DNA of 6,735 bases from Pseudomonadota bacterium. Lineage in GTDB: Bacteria; Pseudomonadota; Alphaproteobacteria; Rhizobiales; Rhizobiaceae. A model generated the notes under the pieces. The model saw nothing but the letters and a program-made list of their open reading frames with translations. It was not told the DNA's origin and made no database searches. Every line of letters begins with the position of its first letter. Within the stretch, counting starts at the first letter, position 1. The DNA is taken from positions 1 to 6,735 of the forward strand of contig JAEXMK010000109.1 of NCBI GenBank assembly GCA_023444445.1, in the 5' to 3' direction. The position numbers and the translations under genes are program-made. Shown here one piece after another: positions 1 to 5,161 of this stretch.

Positions 1-5
1 CGGCC

Positions 6-31
6 GCCGGGCGCTCCTCACTGGACCCGGC
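6..31 (-). other. GC-rich inverted repeat at the end of the leader ORF
   Basis: GCCGGG (6-11) and CCCGGC (26-31) can form a 6-bp stem with a 14-base loop around the stop codon of the Leu-rich ORF. In an attenuator this could be one of the competing hairpins. No U-run follows within the window, and the expected terminator half would lie beyond base 1, so its role cannot be decided here. A smaller hairpin (CGCAG/CTGCG, 87-100) lies inside the ORF, upstream of the leucine codons. Confidence 0.3.
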
Positions 32-137
32 AACCGCGTGTAAGGTCGAGGCTAAGAAGCGAGAGTGCACCGCACGGCGAGGCCTTCGCAGAAATCTGCG
101 CGCTCATGCCGAAAATGGTTGCGATGCGGTTGCTCAT
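18..137 (-). CDS. Putative leaderless Leu-rich leader peptide, 39 aa
   Basis: This short minus-strand ORF starts at ATG 135-137 and ends at TGA 18-20. Residues 25-32 read LSLLSLDL, giving five leucine codons (CTC, CTT, CTT, CTC, CTT) in eight positions near the end of the peptide. That arrangement is expected of a ribosome-mediated attenuation leader. A good sigma-70 promoter (TTGTCA, 17 bp, TATACA) sits so close upstream that the predicted transcript starts within one or two bases of the ATG, so the message would be leaderless, as the rhizobial trp leader is known to be. No Shine-Dalgarno sequence can fit. The gene it would control lies beyond base 1. A leucine or branched-chain amino-acid biosynthesis gene such as leuA is the natural guess, but nothing in the window proves it. 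The ORF could also be chance coding inside an untranslated leader or a small RNA. Confidence 0.5.
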   Translation of the reverse strand: MSNRIATIFGMSAQISAKASPCGALSLLSLDLTRGCRVQ

Positions 138-144
138 GGTGACG

Positions 145-173
145 TGTATAAACAGCGGCTGGCGGTCTGACAA
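145..173 (-). promoter_or_regulatory. Sigma-70 type promoter reading leftward
   Basis: On the minus strand, TTGTCA (168-173) and TATACA (145-150) are separated by exactly 17 bp, each one or two mismatches from TTGACA and TATAAT. The predicted start of transcription is about 138-139, immediately before the ATG at 137. The promoter lies between the brnA stop and the left-edge ORF, so it is positioned to drive that ORF and whatever follows it outside the window. Confidence 0.6.
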
Positions 174-194
174 GTGATGTTGTGCGGCGGGGCC

Positions 195-437
195 TTATTT
201 TCCGACCCTGCCAGTCTCCAGCCTTTCGGCAATCCATTTAGCCATCAGAGACTGACGTGTCATGCCAAGGCGCGCCGCCTCCGCATCCACTCTGCGCAAA
301 ACCTTTTCAGGAAGATCTATATCGACATGCACCATTTCCAATCCGGGGCGGCCAGCCTTGGACCAATCGATATAATCGTCCAAATCTTCGCCATCGTCGA
401 ATTTCCTGTCGAAATCTTCAGCGCTGATGGTCTTCAT
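195..437 (-). CDS. brnA: BrnA/CopG-family antitoxin, 80 aa
   Basis: This is the antitoxin of a type II BrnTA toxin-antitoxin pair. It should bind and neutralise the BrnT ribonuclease and, with it, repress the operon. The N-terminal part is acidic (FDDGEDLDDY, residues 13-22). The C-terminal part (about 37-72) has the ribbon-helix-helix pattern: a beta strand VHVDIDLP followed by two helices ending MTRQSLMAKWIAERLE, which is typical of CopG/BrnA DNA-binding proteins. The start at 437 gives MKTISAEDFD and overlaps the end of brnT by 20 bases, the usual coupled layout. An in-frame upstream ATG at 515 lies deep within brnT and is unlikely. The toxin-first gene order is characteristic of this family. 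No clear terminator is visible downstream. Confidence 0.8.
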   Translation of the reverse strand: MKTISAEDFDRKFDDGEDLDDYIDWSKAGRPGLEMVHVDIDLPEKVLRRVDAEAARLGMTRQSLMAKWIAERLETGRVGK

Positions 438-687
438 AACGCTGCTTCTCCTTGTCTCTGGAACGCCTGACGGAAATGATTCGCAACCTGCCATTTCCGT
501 AAGTGTAGACCGCACTCCAGCACTTTCCTCGTAATTGCGCGATCATAATATACCGCTCTTCCGATGTGGTTTCGAGAGGAACGACAAGTCTTTTCTCGTC
601 GAGCCAAAGCACCATCGCCTCGGCGAAATCTATTCCATGCTTGTCTTTGTTACTTTCACTCTTGGCGAGATCGAATTCGAAATCCAT
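418..687 (-). CDS. brnT: BrnT-family toxin, 89 aa
   Basis: This is a ribonuclease toxin with the RelE-like fold of the BrnT family, known from Brucella to arrest growth by cleaving RNA. The family pattern is clear: an N-terminal FEFDLAKSESNKDKHGIDF (about residues 3-21), a central ERYIMIAQLRGK strand region, and the C-terminal RIISVRRSRDKEKQRYE block (about 69-85) with its basic and acidic residues. The length is normal for the family. The start at 687 is the first ATG after an AT-rich spacer, but no strong Shine-Dalgarno sequence precedes it (only AAAGAAA). It lies 34 bp downstream of the BenE gene on the same strand. It is probably transcribed from its own AT-rich promoter, though read-through from upstream is possible. 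There is no sign of decay. Confidence 0.85.
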   Translation of the reverse strand: MDFEFDLAKSESNKDKHGIDFAEAMVLWLDEKRLVVPLETTSEERYIMIAQLRGKCWSAVYTYGNGRLRIISVRRSRDKEKQRYEDHQR

Positions 688-720
688 AAATAATATTTCT
701 TTAAAACAATAAGCATCCTA
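688..720 (-). promoter_or_regulatory. AT-rich spacer, likely brnTA control region
   Basis: In the 33 bases between the benE-like stop and the brnT ATG, 27 are A or T, in sharp contrast to the GC-rich genes on both sides. It contains TATTAT just before the ATG but no well-spaced -35 box. BrnA proteins are known to autoregulate brnTA promoters, and this is the only place for an operator. I cannot identify a specific palindrome with confidence. Confidence 0.35.
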
Positions 721-721
721 T

Positions 722-1900
722 CTAACCACGCTTCACCACCCGCTGCAACGCCATCATCAACCCGCCGCCGATCAACCCCCAGAAGGCTCCGGAAACACCG
801 CCGAAGGAGAGGCCGGACGCGGTGATGAGAAAGGTGATCGCCGCTGCCTCGCGGGTTTCCGGTTCTTTGAAAGCCGCGACCGCCGAGCCGGAAAAGGCGC
901 CGACCAGCGCCAGTCCCGCCACCGCCTGAATGAGGATGGGCGGCGCGAGCGCCACAAAGGCTGTCACCGCACCGGCCAGCAGACCGAAGATGATATAACC
1001 GATACCGGCGATGATGGCCGACCAGTAGCGTCGTTTCGGGTCAGGATGGGCATCCTCGCCCGCGCACATCGCGGCAGTGATTGCCGCAAGATTGACCGCA
1101 TGGCCGCCGAAGGGCGTTGAGAGCAGCGAGAAGAAACCGCTCGCGGCGAAAAGCGGTCCGGGCTGCGGATCGTAATGATTAACCTTCAGAACCGCGATGC
1201 CGGGAATATTCTGCGAGGCCATGGTAACGATAAAGAGCGGCAGCGCGATGGAGACGACGGCGTGCAGGCTGAAGGTGGGCGTCACCCATTCCATGGGCGG
1301 CGTCAGCGATTGCGCCACGCTGTCGAGCGCGCCCGCGGGAATATCGACACCGAAGATCATGACAAGCACGAAGGCCGCAAGCGCCGCAGGCACGGCAAAA
1401 AGCCGCCGGAAAGCGCCCACCACGATCCAGGCAAGAATAATCGGCAGGCCGAGCGCCGCGTTGAAACCGATTGCCTTGATCGGCGCGTAACACAGGCCGA
1501 TGATGACCCCGGAAAGCATGGCGTTGGCCAGCGGCGCGGGGATAGAGGCGACCGCCCTTCCGAGCGGCCTGAACAGGCCGGCAATGATGATCAGGATCGC
1601 GCAGACGACGAAGCCACCGACGGCAGCCGGAAAACCACCCTCGATCACCCCTGTGGTCGCCAGCAGGGCGCCTCCGGGCGTCGACCAGGCCATGCTGATG
1701 GGCATCCGCGTGGCAACGGACAAAATAATCGCACAGAGACCCATGGCCACCGAAAGCGCCATCAGCCCCGATGCCGCCTGGAAATCCGTGGCACCGACAG
1801 CCTTAAGGCCCTGCAATATGACGGCGAAGGAGCTGGCGAAGCCGACAAAGGCGGTGAGGCACCCCATGAACAGGCTCTGGAGGGAAAGATCTTTCAGCAT
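722..1900 (-). CDS. benE: BenE-family benzoate/proton symporter, 392 aa
   Basis: This is an inner-membrane secondary transporter of the benzoate:H+ symporter (BenE) family within the nucleobase/ascorbate-type fold. The protein is almost entirely hydrophobic, with about ten to twelve predicted membrane spans. Family motifs are visible: STPGGALL (73-80), MASQNIPGIAVLK (227-239) and STPFGGHAVNLAAITAA (261-277). The length is typical. The start at 1900 is preceded by AGGAAA at good spacing; the ORF is open 18 codons further upstream, but that start lacks an SD. It is 81 bp downstream of the anti-sigma gene on the same strand, so it may be co-transcribed. No aromatic-degradation genes are nearby, and several BenE homologues have no proven substrate, so benzoate is a family-level assignment. 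The symbol is given at family level only. Confidence 0.85.
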   Translation of the reverse strand: MLKDLSLQSLFMGCLTAFVGFASSFAVILQGLKAVGATDFQAASGLMALSVAMGLCAIILSVATRMPISMAWSTPGGALLATTGVIEGGFPAAVGGFVVCAILIIIAGLFRPLGRAVASIPAPLANAMLSGVIIGLCYAPIKAIGFNAALGLPIILAWIVVGAFRRLFAVPAALAAFVLVMIFGVDIPAGALDSVAQSLTPPMEWVTPTFSLHAVVSIALPLFIVTMASQNIPGIAVLKVNHYDPQPGPLFAASGFFSLLSTPFGGHAVNLAAITAAMCAGEDAHPDPKRRYWSAIIAGIGYIIFGLLAGAVTAFVALAPPILIQAVAGLALVGAFSGSAVAAFKEPETREAAAITFLITASGLSFGGVSGAFWGLIGGGLMMALQRVVKRG

Positions 1901-1981
1901 GGCGGTTTCCTGATTTTCACCGTCTTGAAGATCAAAAAACCTGACTGATGGCAAGACATACTAGGCGCTAACGGGTACGCC

Positions 1982-2626
1982 TCACCAACGCAGCAGCCGC
2001 GAACCGGTAAAAGCGCCGATCACGCCAGTTATGAGAATGCCGAGGGAGTACCAGATCAGCACGAAAGCCATGCCGTTTTCGGTGCAGAACCAAGAATAGA
2101 CCCAGGCCCCCGCCGCACCGGCCGCAAGGCCAGCGGCAAAACCCGCAAGCGTGGGATCGGTGGGAGCTGAACGCCTGAGGACCGAGAAATTCGCCAGAAA
2201 CAGGGGGAGCGCGAATGCAACGATCAGGAACGGGCAATGCAGCGCCGATGATCCGATAATGAGGGTGCGATAGGTGCCCGGTAGAGCAAATCCAAGCTGG
2301 ACCAGCGCTATCACCGCCATGGAGACAAAGATCACGGCAAGCCAGGCGAACAGGCCGCCTCTGTCGCCGTCCGGCCGCGCAAGACGCATGACGGCAAGAA
2401 ATGCAGTCAGGGCCAGCAGGGCATTATATGCGGATTTGACCCAGAAACCCGGTTCGGTCATCGCTTCGCTCATATCCCCGCGCAGCCCCAGAATCAGGAA
2501 CATCATGAGGAGTGAAAAGCCGAGCGCCGGCAAGGCCGCGCGCGCCAGCCTGCGCTCCAGCGCAAATGCGGCCACGGGCTTCAGGTCGCCCGCCAATTTT
2601 TCGATGATGTCTTCCGTCTTCCTCAT
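1982..2626 (-). CDS. nrsF: NrsF/DUF1109-type anti-sigma factor, 214 aa
   Basis: This is a multi-span membrane protein of the DUF1109 family, of which Caulobacter NrsF is the characterised anti-sigma factor for the ECF sigma factor SigF. A soluble N-terminal stretch (about 1-30, starting MRKTEDIIEKLAGDLKPV) would face the cytoplasm and hold the sigma factor. About six hydrophobic segments follow (roughly 31-49, 64-81, 92-112, 122-147, 158-178 and 186-206). The only two cysteines are Cys131 (ALHCPF) and Cys181 (WFCTEN). From memory, these match the conserved pair required for metal sensing in Caulobacter NrsF. The ATG overlaps the sigma factor stop as ATGA (2623-2626), implying translational coupling and matched amounts of the two proteins. 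The order sigma then anti-sigma is typical of this group. Confidence 0.88.
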   Translation of the reverse strand: MRKTEDIIEKLAGDLKPVAAFALERRLARAALPALGFSLLMMFLILGLRGDMSEAMTEPGFWVKSAYNALLALTAFLAVMRLARPDGDRGGLFAWLAVIFVSMAVIALVQLGFALPGTYRTLIIGSSALHCPFLIVAFALPLFLANFSVLRRSAPTDPTLAGFAAGLAAGAAGAWVYSWFCTENGMAFVLIWYSLGILITGVIGAFTGSRLLRW

Positions 2627-3171
2627 GTGTCCCCCCGCAACTTTGCCGCCAGGACTTTCAGCGTTCTGTGAATGCCGACCCTCGCCGCAAGCTCGGTCTG
2701 TCCGGATTTTTCCGCCGCTTCGGCGATCGACTGGCCCTCAAGCTTCACCCTTCGGATGAGGTCGCGCTGCCGCTCGGGCAATTCATCGAGCAGTCGCTCG
2801 ACGTCCATGCGGGCCATGACCGCATCGACGGAAGGCTCCGCTTCCAGTGTTTCATCGAGTTCAACTTCCGAGAACATGCGCCTGCCCCTGCCGCGATAGT
2901 GATCGATGAGCTTGTAGCGCGCTATCGAGAAGAACCATGCCGTAAAAGGTCGCGCACGATCATAGGTCTCCCGCTTGGCATGCAGCGACAACAGGGTTTC
3001 CTGCACAAGGTCTTCCATATCGGCGCGCGCGGCATTGGCCATGCGCCGGCCGTAATAGGCGACCAGCAACCGCCTCAAGGCATGGAGCAAATGCCTGTAG
3101 GAAGCTTCGTCCCCATCCAGGGAACGCAGCATCAGCATTTTTAATGTTTCTTCCGAAGGGCTGCCAGTCAT
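2623..3171 (-). CDS. sigF: ECF RNA polymerase sigma factor, SigF-like, 182 aa
   Basis: This is an extracytoplasmic-function sigma factor with only regions 2 and 4. Region 2 spans about 25-98, with DLVQETLLSLHAKRETYD, the core motif RPFTAWFFSIARYKLIDHYR and a basic end. Region 4 spans about 128-178, with LPERQRDLIRRVKLEGQSIAEAA and a helix-turn-helix ending GIHRTLKVLAAKL. Pairing with a DUF1109 anti-sigma gene places it in the SigF-like (ECF16) group, which in Caulobacter responds to chromate and cadmium. I chose the start at 3171 because the ORF upstream (to 3252) crosses the predicted promoter; a GTG at 3177 is an alternative. The SD is weak (GTGAAG). The gene probably activates its own promoter, since a GTAAC...CGAA box lies just upstream. 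Confidence 0.88.
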   Translation of the reverse strand: MTGSPSEETLKMLMLRSLDGDEASYRHLLHALRRLLVAYYGRRMANAARADMEDLVQETLLSLHAKRETYDRARPFTAWFFSIARYKLIDHYRGRGRRMFSEVELDETLEAEPSVDAVMARMDVERLLDELPERQRDLIRRVKLEGQSIAEAAEKSGQTELAARVGIHRTLKVLAAKLRGDT

Positions 3172-3187
3172 CTTCACTATCGGGTTA

Positions 3188-3212
3188 TTCGCAATCGGCA
3201 GGGTATTGTTAC
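3188..3212 (-). promoter_or_regulatory. Candidate ECF (SigF-type) promoter of the sigma gene
   Basis: On the minus strand, GTAACA (3207-3212) is followed after 15 bases by CGAA (3188-3191). This resembles the Caulobacter SigF promoter (GTAACC, 16 bases, CGAA, as I recall it), with one base less in the spacer. Transcription would start near 3182, leaving only about 10 bases before the ATG at 3171. It implies autoregulation of the sigma/anti-sigma pair. Confidence 0.55.
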
Positions 3213-3266
3213 ATAGTGGCTCAAAAAAAATCTCGCCCGAAGTTGAAGTCACAAGCGCGTGAAGAT

Positions 3267-3292
3267 GTAACGGTCGGCTGGTCGCACTCGAA
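3267..3292 (+). promoter_or_regulatory. Candidate ECF (SigF-type) promoter of the MXKDX gene
   Basis: GTAACG (3267-3272), a 16-base spacer and CGAA (3289-3292) match the Caulobacter SigF consensus with one mismatch. Transcription would start near 3298, giving a leader of about 58 bases before the ATG at 3357. The box is divergent to the similar one in front of the sigma gene, 54 bp away between -35 elements. Confidence 0.6.
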
Positions 3293-3341
3293 TGGACAAT
3301 CGTGAACCCTCGGCACGATGCCGGCGGACACGCAACGACAT

Positions 3342-3349
3342 CCAGAGGA
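3342..3349 (+). promoter_or_regulatory. Ribosome binding site of the MXKDX gene
   Basis: AGAGGAGA lies seven bases before the ATG at 3357. It decides this start over the in-frame ATG at 3318, and it makes the predicted signal peptide begin correctly with MTRIF. Confidence 0.75.
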
Positions 3350-3356
3350 GACCTTC

Positions 3357-3614
3357 ATGACCCGCATCTTCACAGCCATTGCTACCGCCTCCCTCTTTTC
3401 CGCTCTGTCCTTTGCAGGCATCGCCCATGCCGACAGCATGAAGACCGATATGATGAAGAAGGATACCATGCATAGCGACACCATGAAGGCAGAGACGATG
3501 AAAAAAGGCGGCATGTCCATGACCGGCAAAAAGGACTGCATTCACAAGGCCGGAATGGAGAAGGACAAGATGAAAAAGGCCGACATGATGAAGGCCTGTG
3601 ACACCATGAAATGA
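3357..3614 (+). CDS. Secreted Met-rich MXKDX-repeat protein, 85 aa
   Basis: This is a small exported protein of the pentapeptide MXKDX repeat family, whose function is not established. Residues 1-25 form a Sec signal peptide ending in AHA, with cleavage expected before Asp26. In the mature part, methionines recur every five residues at 28, 33, 38, 43, 48 and 53, then again at 67, 72 and 77. Units such as MKKDT and MHSDT show the repeat. About 13 of 59 mature residues are Met, with many Lys and Asp and two cysteines (61 and 81). The start is set by AGAGGAGA just upstream (3342-3349); the ORF is open 13 codons earlier without an SD. It is divergent from the sigma gene and has a SigF-like promoter, so it is likely a regulon member. 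Periplasmic metal binding or oxidant scavenging by the methionines is an inference. Confidence 0.85.
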   Translation: MTRIFTAIATASLFSALSFAGIAHADSMKTDMMKKDTMHSDTMKAETMKKGGMSMTGKKDCIHKAGMEKDKMKKADMMKACDTMK

Positions 3615-3629
3615 CACCAGCCTGAACGG

Positions 3630-3667
3630 AAAAAGCCCGCGCCAGTTTTGACTGGCACGGGCTTTTT
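3630..3667. terminator. Bidirectional intrinsic terminator
   Basis: This is a near-perfect inverted repeat. AAAAAGCCCG (3630-3639) pairs with CGGGCTTTTT (3658-3667), one C/A mismatch follows, then GCCAGT (3641-3646) pairs with ACTGGC (3651-3656) around a TTTG loop. A T-run follows the stem on both strands. It sits between the convergent MXKDX gene (stop 3614) and the clpP-like gene (stop 3686) and can serve both. Confidence 0.93.
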
Positions 3668-3685
3668 CAATGGAAAGTCAGAAAC

Positions 3686-4267
3686 TCAGAGTTCCGACTG
3701 GCTCTCGACGATCTTACCGACGAGGCCGTAGTCTTTCGCATCATCGGCGCTTAGCCAGTAGTCGCGATCGATGTCCTTGGCTATCTTTTCTTCGCTCTGG
3801 CCGGTGGCCTTGGAGAAGATCTTGATCAGGCGCTGGTTCATCTTAATGATTTCGCGGGCCTGGATTTCGATGTCGGATGCCATGCCGCGCGTACCGCCGG
3901 AGGGTTGATGCAGCAGGAAGCGGGTGTTCGGCAGGCAAAGGCGACGTTCCTTCGGCACCGAAACATAGATTAGCGCGCCGGCGGAGGCGACCCAGCCCGT
4001 GCCGATGATGTAAACCTTCGGCTTGATGAACTTGATCATGTCATGAATGGAATCGCCCGATTCGACATGGCCGCCCGGCGAATTGACGTAAACGCGAATG
4101 TCGTCGTCGCTGGCGGCGGCAAGGGCCACGAGCTGCGTGCAGACCTTCTGCGCCAGTTCCTGCGTAATGCCACCATAGATGAAGATCGAACGCGACTTGA
4201 AAAGATTCGCTTCCGTTTCCTTGCCGATCGGCAGTTCCTTGCTCTTGTCGTCTTCGTCTTCGTTCAT
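3686..4267 (-). CDS. ClpP-family serine peptidase, divergent paralogue, 193 aa
   Basis: This is a cytoplasmic peptidase of the ClpP family (S14), which forms a barrel fed by AAA+ unfoldases. The Ser-His-Asp triad is intact: Ser95 in GWVASAGA, His120 in LLHQPSGG and Asp169 in [11 protein letters not shown], at spacings equal to E. coli ClpP. INSPGG-type sequence is present as [23 protein letters not shown]. It differs from housekeeping ClpP. The N terminus is acidic ([12 protein letters not shown]), the segment before strand 1 reads [16 protein letters not shown] rather than the usual YSRLLKERIIFL type, and the active-site AASMG is VASAG. It is therefore probably a secondary paralogue. The start at 4267 has GGAGAG at workable spacing; an ATG at 4297 would add ten residues. 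No unfoldase gene is adjacent. It is convergent with the MXKDX gene. Confidence 0.87.
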   Translation of the reverse strand: MNEDEDDKSKELPIGKETEANLFKSRSIFIYGGITQELAQKVCTQLVALAAASDDDIRVYVNSPGGHVESGDSIHDMIKFIKPKVYIIGTGWVASAGALIYVSVPKERRLCLPNTRFLLHQPSGGTRGMASDIEIQAREIIKMNQRLIKIFSKATGQSEEKIAKDIDRDYWLSADDAKDYGLVGKIVESQSEL

Positions 4268-4407
4268 CAACGGCTCTCTCCAGCGTAATTCGTGCATGCC
4301 CTTCGGACATAGTGCGACTTGTTACGTAAGGCAATGAGCAAAAAAGACAAGGTTCGCGCCCAAACAATAAGCTGAACAATAAACAGCACCCCCGGCAGAT
4401 GACGCAT
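4267..4407 (-). CDS. Possible small membrane protein ORF, 46 aa
   Basis: This is a short minus-strand ORF directly upstream of the clpP-like gene. Its TGA shares one base with the clpP ATG (TGATG), the layout of translationally coupled genes. Residues about 4-27 (starting [14 protein letters not shown]) form one hydrophobic span, followed by a basic tail (RNKSHYVRR). It has no convincing Shine-Dalgarno sequence; the region before the ATG reads GACGAACGGGC. I recognise no family. The clpP ribosome binding site lies inside it. It may be a chance reading frame in the leader, so confidence is low. Confidence 0.22.
   Translation of the reverse strand: MRHLPGVLFIVQLIVWARTLSFLLIALRNKSHYVRRACTNYAGESR
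4302..4325 (-). promoter_or_regulatory. GTAACA...CGAA element before the clpP-like gene
   Basis: On the minus strand, GTAACA (4320-4325) and CGAA (4302-4305) are separated by 14 bases. The boxes equal those found in front of the sigma factor gene, but the spacer is one to two bases shorter, which for an ECF promoter is a serious weakness. If active, transcription would start near 4295, downstream of the ATG at 4297, and would support the 4267 start. It is recorded as a weak candidate only. Confidence 0.25.
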
Positions 4408-4513
4408 GGACAGCCCGTTCGTCTTCGCGATATCGTGAGCGTCTCATTGCAGTGCCGCACGCTGCGGGAACCCCAAGACAGCAGGTGGGCGGCGATAATC
4501 TTAAGAGGGAACC
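4408..4513 (+). other. Divergent clpP/hupE control region
   Basis: This is the hupE-proximal part of the 246-bp stretch between two divergent starts. It contains a compact hairpin (CCGCA 4455-4459, loop CGC, TGCGG 4463-4467) with no T-run, and the hupE ribosome binding site AGAGGGA near 4503-4509. I could not find a well-spaced sigma-70 promoter. Cobalamin riboswitch signatures, sometimes found before cobalt-type HupE genes, were looked for and are not convincing. Confidence 0.3.
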
Positions 4514-5104
4514 ATGCTGAAAAGAATAAGCCTTGCCGCTGCGGCACTCGGCCTTACCACCCTGCCCGCTTTTGCGCATTTGAACCCGGAAGAACACGGC
4601 TCTTTCATGGCCGGTGTATCACACCCCTTCTTCGGTGCGGATCATATTCTGGCGATGGTGGCCGTCGGCATCTGGGCCTCTCAGATTGCTGTCGCGCAAA
4701 GTGACCGAAAGGCGCTGTGGATCGTGCCGGCCGCCTTCGTCGGCACGATGGCCATCGGCTTCCTGATGGCGGTTTACGGCATCGACCTGCCCTTCGTCGA
4801 ACCCGCCATTCTCGCCTCCGTCATTGGCCTTGGGCTGCTGGTCGCGATGGCGGCAAGGCTCCCCACGGCAGCAGCCGCGGGCGTCGTCGGCGCATTCGCG
4901 CTTTTCCATGGTCACGCCCATGGCGGTGAACTGGGCAGCGCCGGCGCGCTTCAATTCGGCGTTGGATTCATGATCGCGACAGCCATCCTGCATGCCGCAG
5001 GCATCGCGCTTGGTCTCGGCATCGCCCGCTTCGGATCGGTCGCCAGCCGCACCGTCGGTGCCCTCACGGCGATTGCGGGCCTCTCTCTTGCTTTTGGCGG
5101 TTGA
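4514..5104 (+). CDS. hupE: HupE/UreJ-family metal permease, 196 aa
   Basis: This is an inner-membrane protein of the HupE/UreJ family, secondary transporters for nickel or cobalt. A cleavable signal peptide (1-21, ending AFA) is followed by a mature N terminus beginning with His22. The family signature HPFFGADHILAMVAVG lies at 37-52, and a second histidine cluster, FHGHAHGGE, at 131-139. His160 sits in a later membrane helix. About six hydrophobic segments are visible and the length is typical. AGAGGGA supports the start. No hydrogenase, urease or cobalamin gene is present in the window, so the metal cannot be assigned from context. It is divergent from the clpP-like gene and 100 bp upstream of the DUF2076 gene in the same direction. 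Confidence 0.88.
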   Translation: MLKRISLAAAALGLTTLPAFAHLNPEEHGSFMAGVSHPFFGADHILAMVAVGIWASQIAVAQSDRKALWIVPAAFVGTMAIGFLMAVYGIDLPFVEPAILASVIGLGLLVAMAARLPTAAAAGVVGAFALFHGHAHGGELGSAGALQFGVGFMIATAILHAAGIALGLGIARFGSVASRTVGALTAIAGLSLAFGG

Positions 5105-5113
5105 GCATCATTA

Positions 5114-5131
5114 CCGAAATTTAAAATTCGG
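5114..5131. repeat. 18-bp imperfect palindrome after hupE
   Basis: CCGAAATTT (5114-5122) pairs with AAAATTCGG (5123-5131) at eight of nine positions. It starts ten bases after the hupE stop and stands in an AT-rich pocket. It has no T-run, so it is a poor intrinsic terminator. A protein-binding operator for the DUF2076 gene is the alternative. Confidence 0.4.
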
Positions 5132-5161
5132 ACCGCTTTGAAAAGCCAAAATTGTGGCCTA

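Noticed and set aside
174..470. 98-codon plus-strand ORF across brnA
   Set aside because: It lies antisense to the well-supported brnA/brnT pair and has no recognisable family or ribosome binding site.
1175..1948. 257-codon plus-strand ORF opposite the BenE gene
   Set aside because: Its product is a hydrophilic, Arg/Asp/His-rich chain typical of an antisense shadow of a GC-rich membrane protein gene, whereas the minus strand shows clear BenE motifs.
4330..4505. Possible cobalamin riboswitch before hupE
   Set aside because: Some GC-rich words resemble parts of it (GCGGGAA, CAGCAGG), but the conserved core and B12 box are not present in correct order on either strand.
4322..4597. 91-codon minus-strand ORF in the clpP/hupE divergent region
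   Set aside because: It runs through the hupE start and signal peptide in antisense, is rich in Cys/Arg/Ser as chance frames are, and has no SD.
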